A stretch of 46,904 bases of DNA, taken from assembly GCA_003427395.1 (NCBI GenBank), contig BFEA01000257.1, positions 1,972,602 to 2,019,505 on the forward strand, in the 5' to 3' direction. The DNA is from Chara braunii. Lineage: Eukaryota; Streptophyta; Charophyceae; Charales; Characeae. Below, one piece after another: positions 9,636 to 20,506 of the stretch (position 1 is the stretch's first letter; every line of letters begins with the position of its first letter). The translations under genes and the position numbers were made by a program. The notes under the pieces are model-generated. The model searched no databases, was not told the origin of the DNA, and worked only from the letters and a program-made list of their open reading frames with translations.

Positions 9636-10895
9636 GTGAGTGAGCCCCCTGGGCCGACCGATCTGGCGAGCCTAAATCGAGGACGGCCTAGGCAGAGAAA
9701 TGCGCCCATGCGCAATCCGATAATAACTCGAAGTAGATCGACAGGTCGACAGGTTGTCAATATGAACTCTAACCAAGCACAAAACGCTAATGTACAGGAA
9801 GGCGGGGCACCTATTCCCGCGCCACCCATCCGAGTTCGAGCACCTGCAGGCTGCAGCCCCGCCCGATTTGTACCTATTCGATCCCACATATCATCTGGTC
9901 GGGGCATGGCTAGCTACGCTGCATGCGCAACAATACGACAATGATGAAGCCCGAATTAATATCCCAACCCGGTTGGGAGGGGATGCAGATCACTGGTTCA
10001 ACACCTACGCTTGGGTGGAGCTTCGCAAGAGATTTATTGCACCGATTTGACTATATACATCCCGAACAAGTTTTTTTGACGATCAAAGATCGAGTCCAGA
10101 AACCCCTCGAGTCCATCACAGAATATCGCAGTAGGTTCTACAGGTTGTTGGTCAACTCAGAAAGAGACGAAAAGGTCGGAAGGGATTTGTTCATCGATGG
10201 ACTCCGAAGTCGCGCGATGTGGGCGAACTTGTGAAAACAATTTTCCCCCATCAATCACACTATGCAACAGATCATGGACGAGAAGAGATGACATGAAAGT
10301 TTGCTGCTAGCTTCCGAGAAGGAGAGGTCATGCTAAGGAGGGGGATTCCTCAGAATTGGCTAGGGCGAAAGCAGAGCTAGCCACACTCCAAAACAAGTTC
10401 GAAAACATGGGCTTCGTCTCCGGCCCCGTCACCTATCTAGAACAGGTTGGAGTTAAAAGACCGATGGTAGACACAACCCCAGTACCGCTCGTGATGGCAG
10501 CCCCTATGCCTCCCCCAGATAAGCCAAATGAATCAAGCGCAATTATCTTAGAATTAATACGAACGTTAGTTAACCTGATGTAGGAGAGTAAGAAAGAACA
10601 GTGCGACCACAATACCCGAATAAAGTCATTACTGCGGTCGATGCGCCCCATTGTCGTTCGAGACGCGTCGGTGGACTCCGGGATAGCCCCCGGCCAAGTC
10701 GTCGGAGGTGCGGTAGCTAATACAATCATAAGAATGGATAGGTGTTATACATGTCACCAGCCAGGCCAACTGACCTGCACAAGCCCGGATAGGGGCAGCC
10801 CCCACGGCAGACGCATCTGTAGCCAGCGGACAAGGGAGGGTAGGCACGATGGTGGAAGAAGCAGAGGGAACGGGGGGTGCCATGGTCACGACTGA
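9636..10895 (+). pseudogene. gag: gag, frameshifted (gypsy copy 1)
   Basis: Gag forms the retrotransposon's particle and packages its RNA. The start MSEPPGPTDLAS (9636) matches copy 2's gag. The frame then shifts near 9845 (APPDLYLFDPTYHLVGAWLA) and again near 10040 (DYIHPEQVFLTIKDRVQKP, YRSRFYRLLV, GRDLFIDGLRSRAM), with a stop after WANL. These blocks belong to the retrotransposon gag family. A coiled-coil-prone stretch (AKAELATLQNKFENMGF) follows from 10356. Near 10738 a degenerate zinc knuckle reads CYTCHQPGQLTC: the two first cysteines and the glycine fit CX2CX3GHX4C but the histidine is lost. At least three frame changes and stops make it non-functional. Confidence 0.8.
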
Positions 10896-12375
10896 GGAAG
10901 CCGCAAAACTCATCCCGCTTGATCAGTACATCTCGTTGGGTTACCTGGGATTGGGAATGATTGGAGTCATCCGTCCCGCGATTGGGGAACGTGAAGTAAC
11001 GGAATGGAAGCCATCCCCCGGAGAAATGGAGTTTGGCGGTCCCACATTCGTTACGAGGGAGATTGATGTCCTGAACATCGTTCGGGCACAGGATCACCGA
11101 ATTTCACTACCCATCGGACATCTCCTGTCCATATTAGAGCAGGCAAACGAACGAAGGCTGCAACATTGCAAGGCGAACCGAAAACGGTTCGCCCGCTCTA
11201 AACCAGCGGTCGTCAAAGGAAAGGCTCTCATTCGTGAGGATAAACCCGATGTTCCCAACACTTCTGATCCGATACAGGTGCGACTGATCCAAAAAAAACG
11301 ACCATTTCTTACGCATCAAGGCTATTCTGTGGAAATCCTCGGAATGTGACATGGAAGTCTGGGGAATCCCATACATCGCTATCATCGATTTAGGGGCCTC
11401 TGTTTGAGCCGTGTTCCTGAAGGTAATGGAACGAGCAGGAAGAAAGAAAAATTTGATATTATTAATAGAAGAGGATCACCTAATCTCCGTTGATGAGGAG
11501 AAAATCAAGGTGGTAGGAAGGATGACGAATGTCGCCTTCCGATTAGGAAAACTCCATGCCTTGGGGGTTGTTGTAGTGTTGATTGTGAATACCTATGACG
11601 TTCTCATCGGACTGTCGGCCCTCACTTTGCTACAGGGCAACTTGGATTTCGAGAAGCGCTCGATTATCCTTCGAAATACGGGTGGAAAGCCGTACGCCAT
11701 TTCGATGCGTCTAAACCTCCGAGCAGCATTACCTGCAGTTCGGAAAGCTTCTCCTGAAATTTGGGGACCACTCCACGTGATCACCTGGAGAGAGCTCATT
11801 GACAAACAAGACACCGTGACTAGGGAGACAGAGTCCGAGTCTTCACCCAACACTTCAGGCAAAGGGAAGGAAGCGGACCCCGTGATCATGGACATGACAC
11901 GCCAACTGGTTCGTTACCCAGTTCGACAGAAAACGACGAAGACGTTTGTCCTCACGGAATGGAATCTCCGACGGGCGCGCACCCTAATCTTGGGAGAATC
12001 ACTGGTACAGGTATCCCGAATGACCGATTCTTGGGAACCCCCGAGGCCACCACCCCACTCCTCCCAAGATATAGCTACAAGAAAGCCTTTTGCGACATTA
12101 CGGGGTTACCTCGCTCCCTACTCTCTACAAGAAAGGAGGTTCAGTTGCTACGACAAGGGGCCGAGAATGAAGCTCGGGACTCAGAACCCCTTGGGTGTGG
12201 TAATCTCTCACCCCTCGAAATCCGGATAAAAATTATCGAGAAACCCGTTAGCCTCCGCAACATCGAGGACGGCTTTACACCAGAAGAACACCTCCCGATC
12301 CGAGAAGAAGATGCTCAGATGGTCGCCACGGTGCTCTCCTGGAACAACTTGTTCATCTCGTCTTTCTCACCATGA
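10849..12375 (+). pseudogene. protease region of pol (gypsy copy 1)
   Basis: The aspartic protease would release the Gag and Pol proteins. The first frame (10849-11349) carries LIPLDQYISLGYLGLGMI, REIDVLNIVRAQDHRI and HCKANRKRFA, all shared with copy 2. The catalytic motif lies at about 11384-11410 as IIDLGASV followed by a TGA stop. Copy 2 has VLDSGAAVLAIS, so the catalytic DSG is changed to DLG here. A second frame (11411-12229) continues with LIEEDHLISVDEEKIKVVGR and VNTYDVLIGLSALTLLQG, the hydrophobic C-terminal half of the protease. It then passes into a linker, and the frame changes again near 12100. A stop, a frameshift and loss of the DSG serine show inactivity. Confidence 0.7.
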
Positions 12376-12399
12376 AACGGTACGAGGGTTTGCACAAAA

Positions 12400-13863
12400 C
12401 ACGTGACAGTTAGCATCCATGGACAATTTTATGAGCTACATGTGCCCGAGTACGTTCCCGACGAAATTCGTCACCTTATCGCCGATATCCTGTCTGAATA
12501 TTAAGGGGCGATTAGCATCAAGGACATGGGCATCGGATTGTCCTTAATTATCCAACACGAAATTCAAACCGAAACGCAATGTCATTCGTTAATCCACTGC
12601 AAACCATATAGTTTTCCCTCACGGAATGAAGAACGGCGTTAGAACGAATCCGATAATTTGAGACTAACGGATGGATCGAACCGGCTACAGGGCCCTGATC
12701 CTTCCCCGTGGTTCTAGTCCTGAAAAATAATGGGACGATTCGCATATACATTGATTATAGAAAATTGGATGATATCACGATTAAAGATGTGTACGCCCTT
12801 CCTCGGATTGATGATTTGTTGGATGCGATTGGGTGCGTCAACTATTTTAGTAAGTTCGACATCCGCCATGGGTTTCAAAGTATCCTAGTCAAGGAGGAGG
12901 ACCGACCAAAGACCGTGTTTGTGTTGTTCGAAGGCACCTTGCAGTGGGTGCGATGTCCCATGGGAATATGTAATGCACCAGCTTCTTTTCAGAGAGCAAT
13001 GAACGCCACCTTTCATAACCTCGTTAACAAGACCAGGCTGACCAAGGGAATGATTATTTTTTGCGTCATTGTGTACATGGACGACATTCGGGTGTACTCT
13101 GAGTCGTTTCATGGACACGCACAACACATCGAGTGGACACTTGGAGCATTGCGAGATGCTGGTTTTAAGATAGTGTTGGACAAAAACGAGTTCTTTCTCT
13201 AAGATCTCGTTCCTAGGGTACGTTGTGAGCCGAGGAGGCTTGAGACCGGATTCGAGAAAGGTCGAGGCAGCTCGAGACTCGCCCACACCTACGATGCTGA
13301 CGCAGGTTCGAGCCTTTTTGGGACTCGCCTCGTACTACCGGCGATTTATGAAGGGATTTGCAAAGATTGATGGGCCTCTGACGAACCTCCTGCGGAAGGA
13401 TCAGCGGCTAAATTGGAACGCAGAGTGTGAATTGACCTTTTCTACTTTGAAGGAGGCCTTGCCCTCTGCGCCTATTTTGATTCGGCCCGACCCAGAGAAG
13501 CAGTTTATACTCATCACGGATTGGCAGCCCGAGACGATCTCCGCCAATCTGGCGCAGAAAGGGAAGGATGGTCGAAAACATGTCATCGAATACACCTCAC
13601 GAACAGTACCAGACGAACGACGGAACGATTCGGCCCCTCAAGGAGAATGCTACGAGGCCGTTTGGGGAATCCAAAATTTTCAACCGTATTTGTATGGGCA
13701 GAAGTTCCTCCTTCTTATGGATCACGAGCCCCTATTGGCTCTCAAGAGACTCACCAACTACAAGGGGATGATTGGACGATGGGTTGTACGACTACATGAG
13801 TATGATTTCGACATTGTCCATCAGAAAACTGAGAAACACGAAAACGGGGACGGACAGACATGA
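12400..13863 (+). pseudogene. reverse transcriptase and RNase H (gypsy copy 1)
   Basis: These domains copy element RNA into DNA and degrade the RNA strand. The finger region before 12700 is full of stops. The palm is open from 12708: TIRIYIDYRKLDD, YFSKFDIRHGFQSILVKEED, RCPMGICNAPASFQRAMN, and the catalytic box VYMDDIRVYSES near 13070 (YxDD present). A stop at 13201 and a frame change lead to 13225-13863: the thumb or connection motif VRAFLGLASYYRRFMKGFAK, then RNase H. There FILITDWQPE carries the first acidic residue, EYTSRTV and ECYEAVWGIQNF follow, and LLLMDHEPLLAL carries the last. The segment ends with RWVVRLHEYDFDIVHQK. The order and motifs are clearly Ty3/gypsy. No intact enzyme is possible. 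Confidence 0.88.
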
Positions 13864-14059
13864 CTACATCGGCCAAGCAAGGTAGCCAAGGGAGAAGAGA
13901 TCACTCTATGGAAGGAGCCGGTGTTGAACAATAGGCCGTCGTACGGAAAGGTGACCATTCTCCCCAGAACCACCGGGAACTGACACGTAGTCTCATGGCG
14001 GCGGGTGGAGAAGGTAATTCTAAGGGCCCCCTCTCTCCCATCTCCTCTTCCTCCTTCCT

Positions 14060-14317
14060 CTCCCTACTCAACAAATTTTGTTATTCTGCGAAGCAATATC
14101 GAGAGTTTACTCGGTCCCTATGCACCCTAGTAGGGAAGGGTACATCGAATGGGTAGATTTTGAACGATGTGTCTCTAGGGACCACGACTCCTGCATCCAA
14201 CGTAGGAACAAGGACAAAACTTGGTTGTGTCCCTTGTGTCGTACTGACAAGATCCCAACGGAGGCTCGATTCCTCGAAGCCACGTCCGAAGGATTGGAAA
14301 AGATACGCAGATTTTAG
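14060..14317 (+). pseudogene. PHD-finger-like C4HC3 remnant between RNase H and integrase
   Basis: The open frame at 14078-14317 reads EWVDFERCVSRDHDSC, then 11 residues, then CPLC preceded by TWL. This fits the second half of a PHD finger: C-x4-H-x2-C-x(n)-W-x-C-P-x-C. The residue three before ERC is Phe (TTT), one base from the expected Cys (TGT). Just upstream in another frame FCYSAKQYRE resembles the YCxCxxxY start of such fingers. PHD fingers usually bind histone H3 tails, so a role in choosing integration sites is possible, by inference only. The typical integrase HHCC cysteines (NCPVC) occur separately about 330 bp later, so this is an additional zinc module. It is frameshifted. Confidence 0.5.
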
Positions 14318-14539
14318 CGTCCCGAAGTGTGGACAGATGTCGCCCTGATAGGTACGGTTGTTGGAAACTCCCTCCGAGAATTTACCAAGGAGGATTGGAG
14401 GTGGGCCAACGAGAGGGCACATGATTACAAATGGGTCGAAGGACGGTTACAAAAGTGAAAGATGGATGCAAGTGGGATCTGAATGTCTGTACCTCATCCA
14501 TTCACGAGGTATGATTGGGTTAAGTCGGCCCACGAGGAA

Positions 14540-15727
14540 ACCACCTCTCATTTTGCTGTCAAAATTACGGAGTAGGTCATTAACAAGAATGAGTGGTACT
14601 GGTCGAATATTAGAGACGATGTTAATTTTAAAATTCATCGTCAAAAACTGCCCTGTATGTGCAGCGGATAAGGCGCCAATTCAGCCTCCCCGCTCCATCA
14701 TGTCGACGATAGTCGAACGACCGCTCCAAACCGTTAGTATGGATACAATGGACATTGGCGTTCCCCCTGATCCTAATAGTTGCGAATATTCAGTCCTTCT
14801 CGTCTTTGTAGATCATTTCTTCAAATGGATTGAGGCGTATATGTGTAAAACGCGAAAAACGGCAGAAATTGTGCGGTATGTCAACTGTTTTCTCGGAATG
14901 CATCAGGATACCTAGGAACTCCTAACGGACAATGGAGCAGAATTTCGAGGGAAAGTCCTAAGGAGTCTGGTCACACATGGCGTCTCCATTCGGAACACTC
15001 CCCCTCATATGTCCCAATCGAACGGCCTCTTGGAAAATGTCAACCGCGTGATCAAAGACCGCCCTTCAGCGGAACATCGTTGCTAAAGACACGAGGCATT
15101 GGCCTGACATAGTTGATCACATCCTGATCGTTCATCGGGGGACACCCTACAAATCTACCGGCCTGTCCCCATTCCAATTACGGACTAATAGCCTAGCTTG
15201 CGTAGCTCTGCCTAGCCTGAACGACGAAACGACGTTGGGACGGTGATCTACGAGGGCAACGATTAAGGAAAAGGCCAAGCGCCATCTGGAAATAATGGAA
15301 AAAAACCTTTCTCGACTGCCCGGAAAAGATAGCAGATGACCGAAATGGCCCACGGGCAACAGATCCGAAGCTATGAGGCCCAGAACAGGAATGGTGGGCT
15401 CCGACCCCAGTATAAATCAGTGGACGTAATACAGGTAAGGAAATGTGCTCGCCAAGGTAAGTTAGCGCCACGATTCTTCAGGCAATTCGCGTAGTTGATC
15501 TCGGTCCAAATGGGGTGAACACGGTGCGGCTTGCGCCGGAGGTGTCAGGAAGCCGATCGGCTATGCCAATCATCCGCAACGTATCTTACCTCCGTTCCCC
15601 ACCTACCTCTCCATCTCTCTCACGTTCTACCTCGCCTCCCACTTCTGAGTGGGAAAACGACGATCTCGAGCATTGTGCTTCGCTCTCTCCTCAATGTTCG
15701 CCTCCTTCCTCTCCCCTTTCGCCATGA
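14540..15727 (+). pseudogene. integrase (gypsy copy 1)
   Basis: Integrase inserts the cDNA into the chromosome. EWYWSNIRDDV (near 14591) and, after a frameshift, NCPVCAADKA (near 14647) are the end of the HHCC domain. The catalytic core starts with SMDTMDIGVPPD (first Asp), continues LLVFVDHFFKWIEAY, and is cut by a TAG near 14914. Beyond it come LLTDNGAEFRGKVL (second Asp) and the SNGLLENVNRVIKD region near 15015 (catalytic Glu). The C-terminal domain appears as GKLAPRFFRQF, then after a frameshift RVVDLGPNGVNTVRLAPE and MPIIRNVSYLR, ending in a Ser/Pro-rich tail at 15727. No chromodomain is seen. Confidence 0.85.
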
Positions 15728-17082
15728 ACTTTTCTACGGAGCAGGTGATCAGCGAGCATTTGATGAGACTCGGGGGGCCTATCTTGTCCATTCGACAAGT
15801 GCAGCATCCAAGGTTGAGCCTCGATCTTCTCCAATTTGCGGTCTTCTTGAGTACGGCGGTTATACATGGGGAGGCGGAGTTTCGATTCATCTGTATCAGT
15901 GACAAAGCGCGGGTGTTAGCCGAGGCGTCGACTTTTTTACGGTTATCCCCACCTCGTGTCAGCCACGTGTCGGTGGTCGTTTCCTTTATCGGCGATCTCA
16001 CGACGTTGCACGAAGGAACCCACACGGGTATCCTCCGACAGTTGCGGCTCTGGGCATGGGATCTTACGGCTGTTTGGATACATCCCTTGGCGTAGCTTGG
16101 AGATCTGGTTGTCCCCACCAACGACGTCGACATCATCCAAATCCGACTTTCCCCTGCCGCGACGAAAGTCTTTATCCTTGAGTTCCTCCCTTTCTCGCCG
16201 CCTCAATAAACCAGCATCACCTTTCGACTTTCGGACTCCCCTCCGACTTTCCCCTCTTCTAGCAGTCTCCCACCGACGCTCGTCTATCATTCCGCATCAA
16301 GTAGCTGGACGTGCTGATATTAGAAGCCGACAACTGGAGGGAATGGTGGAACGCTTACGTGGCGCTTAGCTTCTGCCTTCTTAGGGTGGTATTCCACTGG
16401 GCGGAACCAGCGGACAAGACCAAACAGGACGAGATTCCCGACAATGAGGTGGAGCTGCTGGTAATCCAGGCGTGGAGGACGGATGTGGAAGGAGAGTTAT
16501 TGGGGGTTCTATTCGGAAAAGTGGGGAAAATTTATTTGGAGCCGAGAGCCGGTTATGGGCGAAGTGTTGGTGTTCCTGGCGCAACTCCTCGACGATATAC
16601 CTTTGTACATCCTATCTTGCTGCGACGAACATCCTACGTTGGTCACTCTTACACGTACTTTAGCGCCTCATCTGCTGTGGTCGCCGTGCTTAGAGATCGA
16701 CAAAGACAACCGCTATTATCCCTTCAAGTTCTCGGGACACTACCTGGTCATCGACAACATAACCGATCTCAACCTCTGGGACTCGATTGTTCGGAGGGAG
16801 GAAGCAAGAGAGGAAGAAGTGGGCGAAAAAGAAGAAGAAGAGGAGGAGAGCTCGGGGATAAAATCGGATGACCCTGACTACAACTAGTAAGGGAAAAGTA
16901 GATCAGAGGAGCCAGATAGCTCCAGCGAACAAAGCAGGGAGGAGGACGAGGCGACCATGCAGAAAAGACGAGAGAGGGCGGAGGGAAAGCGGCTTGTGAA
17001 TCAATCGGGCAGATCGACAACGCGGCTGTTGCAAGGCAGTCGTGCACGCAATCTAGAGCCACCACAGGAGAATCCTGAGAAA
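15724..17082 (+). pseudogene. extra ORF downstream of integrase, unknown (part before hAT)
   Basis: I do not recognise the product. From ATG 15724, overlapping the end of the integrase frame, it reads MNFSTEQVISEHLMRLGGP, LSLDLLQFAVFLSTAVIHGE, FRFICISDKARVLAEAS and HEGTHTGILRQLRLWAWDL, with a TAG near 16096. More sequence follows in the same frame (DLVVPTNDVDIIQIRLSPAA) to a stop near 16207. After a broken stretch, frame 3 gives ADNWREWWNAYVALSFCLL from about 16326. Frame 1 then gives GEVLVFLAQLLDDIPLYIL, a DNRYYPFKFSGHYLVIDNI block and a Glu-rich acidic end (stop 16885). A further charged segment in the same frame (QKRRERAEGKRLVNQSGR) reaches the hAT insertion. The position matches the extra ORF of some env-like Ty3/gypsy elements, but no signal peptide or clear transmembrane segment is visible. 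A captured host fragment is the alternative. Confidence 0.5.
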
Positions 17083-17343
17083 CAGAGGTGGCAACTGGGA
17101 TTTTTTGGAATACTTGGACCTAACCTACCCATACCCTCTTTGAAAACTAACCAACCATACCCACTGCATAGATGGCCTACTGGACCGTCACCCACTCTTA
17201 TTTGCTAAAAAAAAAAAAGTATACCCATACCTGCCCTACCTAAAGGTCTTCGGACTGTAACTGCCCATAACTGTCCATGGACTTTCTGTTTCAAAACTAC
17301 CCATGGCCACCTGCACCCAAACCTTTTGTTAACCACCTGTACC

Positions 17344-18318
17344 NNNNNNNNNNNNNNNNNNNNNNNNNNNNNNNNNNNNNNNNNNNNNNNNNNNNNNNNN
17401 NNNNNNNNNNNNNNNNNNNNNNNNNNNNNNNNNNNNNNNNNNNNNNNNNNNNNNNNNNNNNNNNNNNNNNNNNNNNNNNNNNNNNNNNNNNNNNNNNNNN
17501 NNNNNNNNNNNNNNNNNNNNNNNNNNNNNNNNNNNNNNNNNNNNNNNNNNNNNNNNNNNNNNNNNNNNNNNNNNNNNNNNNNNNNNNNNNNNNNNNNNNN
17601 NNNNNNNNNNNNNNNNNNNNNNNNNNNNNNNNNNNNNNNNNNNNNNNNNNNNNNNNNNNNNNNNNNNNNNNNNNNNNNNNNNNNNNNNNNNNNNNNNNNN
17701 NNNNNNNNNNNNNNNNNNNNNNNNNNNNNNNNNNNNNNNNNNNNNNNNNNNNNNNNNNNNNNNNNNNNNNNNNNNNNNNNNNNNNNNNNNNNNNNNNNNN
17801 NNNNNNNNNNNNNNNNNNNNNNNNNNNNNNNNNNNNNNNNNNNNNNNNNNNNNNNNNNNNNNNNNNNNNNNNNNNNNNNNNNNNNNNNNNNNNNNNNNNN
17901 NNNNNNNNNNNNNNNNNNNNNNNNNNNNNNNNNNNNNNNNNNNNNNNNNNNNNNNNNNNNNNNNNNNNNNNNNNNNNNNNNNNNNNNNNNNNNNNNNNNN
18001 NNNNNNNNNNNNNNNNNNNNNNNNNNNNNNNNNNNNNNNNNNNNNNNNNNNNNNNNNNNNNNNNNNNNNNNNNNNNNNNNNNNNNNNNNNNNNNNNNNNN
18101 NNNNNNNNNNNNNNNNNNNNNNNNNNNNNNNNNNNNNNNNNNNNNNNNNNNNNNNNNNNNNNNNNNNNNNNNNNNNNNNNNNNNNNNNNNNNNNNNNNNN
18201 NNNNNNNNNNNNNNNNNNNNNNNNNNNNNNNNNNNNNNNNNNNNNNNNNNNNNNNNNNNNNNNNNNNNNNNNNNNNNNNNNNNNNNNNNNNNNNNNNNNN
18301 NNNNNNNNNNNNNNNNNN
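17344..18318. other. assembly gap (975 N)
   Basis: An unbroken run of N inside the hAT element. Open frames that cross it are artefacts. Confidence 1.
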
Positions 18319-18835
18319 CGTGTTGGATGTGTGGACGACCCCGTCTGCGCTCCACCACTGCCTTGCTGCCCATTCCGCTTGCCTCGCAGGTCGTTCTTGG
18401 CATGCTGCTGTCTTCACTGTGTGGTGTGGCCGGGTTGTGGTGTTGCCTTGCGCTTCGCTGCTTCGCTGCCTTGTCGCCCGACCGCTGGTCGTGCCTTCCG
18501 GGTCTTTTGCTTGCGCGCCCTGTAGTTCGGTTGTCGTGTTGGGGTTGCCTTGTGCTCCTCAGCATGGTCGCTCTGCTGCTTGTCCGCTTGCCCTCTCGTC
18601 CCTTGCAGTGTGGTTGTCTTGGTGGTGTTGCCTGGTGCTTCACTGCTTGGGTGCTGTGCTGTGAGTTTGGCGTGCCGTGTCGTTGTGCAGTCGTGTTGCC
18701 TCTACTGCGCTGCCTGGTGCTTCGCAGGGTTGTTGCCCGCTGCTATGTTCTGCTTGGGGATAGTCTGCCTTCAACAAGGGTCAAAGGGTTCATGACCCAA
18801 ACCATCAATACGGGCATTCCACAAATTGTCGAGGG
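18319..18835. other. low-complexity hAT interior
   Basis: GC- and T-rich sequence with many repeated CTTCGCTGC, TTGTCG and TGGTGTTGCCT fragments. Both strands have open frames rich in Cys, Leu and Val that match no domain I know. I read it as non-coding hAT filler or a degraded tandem repeat. Confidence 0.4.
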
Positions 18836-19353
18836 GTGAACAGAAAAATTCCCACGAGAAATGAAAGTTGAAAAAACATTCTAAAAAAAAAAAATCCTTC
18901 ATATTTATAAATTATTATTCCAATGTTCGTCCAATTCTAAAATTTCCAGTTTTATTTGATAAGTTCTCGTTTAAATATGAGTTTTCCCTTCCAATTACAT
19001 CTATTTGTTCAAGATGGAATGAATGTCTGGACCAGTTTTAATTAAACTTTCATTCTACTACAACAAATATCTTCTAATTTAAATTTGATTAACCTATTTA
19101 TGACTGAAAATCTTTAGTTCGAATGACAATCCAATTAAAATATTTCATGAACTTGTCCAGACTTTCATTCCATCTTTAGCATGCAAGTCAAATAAGAAAG
19201 GATACCCTATTCTTGGAAGGAAAGTTTTCAAGTAAGAAGGAAAATTTTTAAATTGGAATAATATTTTTTAAAATGGAATGAAATTTTGAAATTTAGAATG
19301 TAATCTTAATATAGAATGATTATTTAATTCTGGGAAATTTTTCTGTTGTTCAG
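18836..19353. mobile_element. AT-rich insert with inverted ends inside hAT
   Basis: The left end TGAACAGAAAAATTCCCA is mirrored by the right end TGGGAAATTTTTCTG plus TTGTTCA. The roughly 500 bp between is strikingly AT-rich compared with its flanks, with repeated AATGAAA/TTTCATT motifs. No target duplication could be fixed. It is probably a MITE that landed in the hAT element. Confidence 0.55.
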
Positions 19354-19357
19354 CCTC

Positions 19358-19403
19358 CTGATGAGTCGGTGCAATTCTGACGAAACAATTTTGTCATCAT
19401 CAG
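19358..19403 (+). ncRNA. hammerhead-core-like motif (stem I not evident)
   Basis: CTGATGA is followed by GTCGG, a 7-base loop, CTGAC and GAAAC. This is the order of the hammerhead ribozyme core with a five-pair stem II (one G-U). A short ACAA/TTGT stem III would end in GTC at 19393-19395. The flanks do not form a stem I; instead CTGATGA can pair with TCATCAG at 19397-19403. Self-cleavage is therefore doubtful. Confidence 0.25.
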
Positions 19404-19811
19404 TTTATTTTTTTCGGTTTTGCATGTTTTGATACTTCATTTTTTTTGGATGTTTCTTTGGCATGTTGGTTGTGTTTTCGGCACTGTGTATTGTTTGTCT
19501 GCCCACCCGCCTCCCCCATGCCCTCCATCCTTTGCTCTCTGTTGTGAACTTGCACCATTTTGTCATCAACTCCCTTTGTCCCCTGCCTCTTTCCTCACTT
19601 TTGTTCGTAAGTCGTTCTTTTGGACTCGACCATTCTCTCTCAACCGTCAGGCTGAGCTCTCGCCATGAGGGCTTGGTTCATCTGTACGATGGCATTCTCG
19701 TCTGAATGTTGTGCTTTTGTTCTGCCGCCTCCAGTCTTCCGCTGTGTTGTTGTTTTGGGAAAGGTCGTCTGGTGTGAAGCTTGGTCGCTGGGGTTATGTT
19801 TTCATTACTTA

Positions 19812-19846
<35 letters not shown>

Positions 19847-20482
19847 GCCATGCATACACAGAACGGTGGCAGGTACAACCACGATGGGCGGACGATGGCC
19901 ATGCAGTGGCATGGATACACAAAACGGCGCCGGGTACAACCATGACGGCCGGCCGATTTCCAAGTCGGTCGATTTCCAAGGGGGAAGTCCCTGAGGAGAG
20001 GCTGAAGCCTCCCGATTTCGACAGTGGCCAATTTCAAAGTCAGAAGGGAATTTCCCGAAATGTTTTTCTCGTTGTTCGCGCCAGGAAAAAAAAATGTGCC
20101 TAAGGAAAAAACAACTCCGCCGGTCTGCATATTTCCTGGGAAGAAGGGAAGGAGAGGGGTCGGGAGGTGGATATGACGTACGGTTACCCGACAAAATTGC
20201 CTACCCGCCCATACCCATCTGATTTTTTTTTTCACCACCCTATAACGGTCGTACCCATGCTTTTTTTTTTCTTGGCCGCCCATACCTGCAGTTTTTCCCT
20301 TTTCACTGTCACTACCTGCCCATGCCTGCCCGTGATCTCCACGCAGTGCAGCCATGTCTACCCTGAAATCCACAAATAAAATTTATGCCTCTTCATACCC
20401 ATGCCCCCCTTCGAAAGGGTACCCGTACCTGCCCATAAGATGCCGGTTACTGTTGGGTACGGTCGGGTACGGCAACAGTTAT
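19404..20482. other. right part of hAT element
   Basis: No transposase is recognisable. A (CA)n tract lies at 19812-19843. CGGGTACAACCATGACGG and GGTACAACCACGATGG form an imperfect direct repeat near 19875 and 19930. From about 20195 to 20430 short repeats such as CGCCCATACC, TACCTGCCCATGCC and GTACCTGCCCATA recur, like the left subterminal region (17128, 17224). Such subterminal repeats often bind hAT transposase. Confidence 0.5.
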
Positions 20483-20506
20483 CCAGTTGCCACCTCTGCT
20501 GAGAAA

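Larger units (their letters stand above)
17083..20498. mobile_element. hAT-like DNA transposon nested in gypsy copy 1
   Basis: Sixteen-bp terminal inverted repeats CAGAGGTGGCAACTGG and CCAGTTGCCACCTCTG are exact. They are flanked by a perfect 8-bp duplication CTGAGAAA (17075-17082 and 20499-20506). CAG-starting ends with an 8-bp duplication are diagnostic of hAT elements. Cutting the element and one duplication out restores the gypsy reading frame (PEK joined to DGVTTMERSN). No transposase is seen in the readable part, but 975 bases are unsequenced. Subterminal CCCATACCTGCCC-like repeats cluster near both ends. Confidence 0.9.

Noticed and set aside
8852-9907. A 351-codon minus-strand frame across the LTR and gag start
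   Set aside because: It is antisense to the LTR ORF and gag, crosses the LTR/internal border, and is matched in the other LTR only because the DNA is the same. The sense frame has the conserved protein blocks.
17277-18839. Open frames of several hundred codons on both strands
   Set aside because: They are mostly the 975-base N gap; the readable ends are low complexity.
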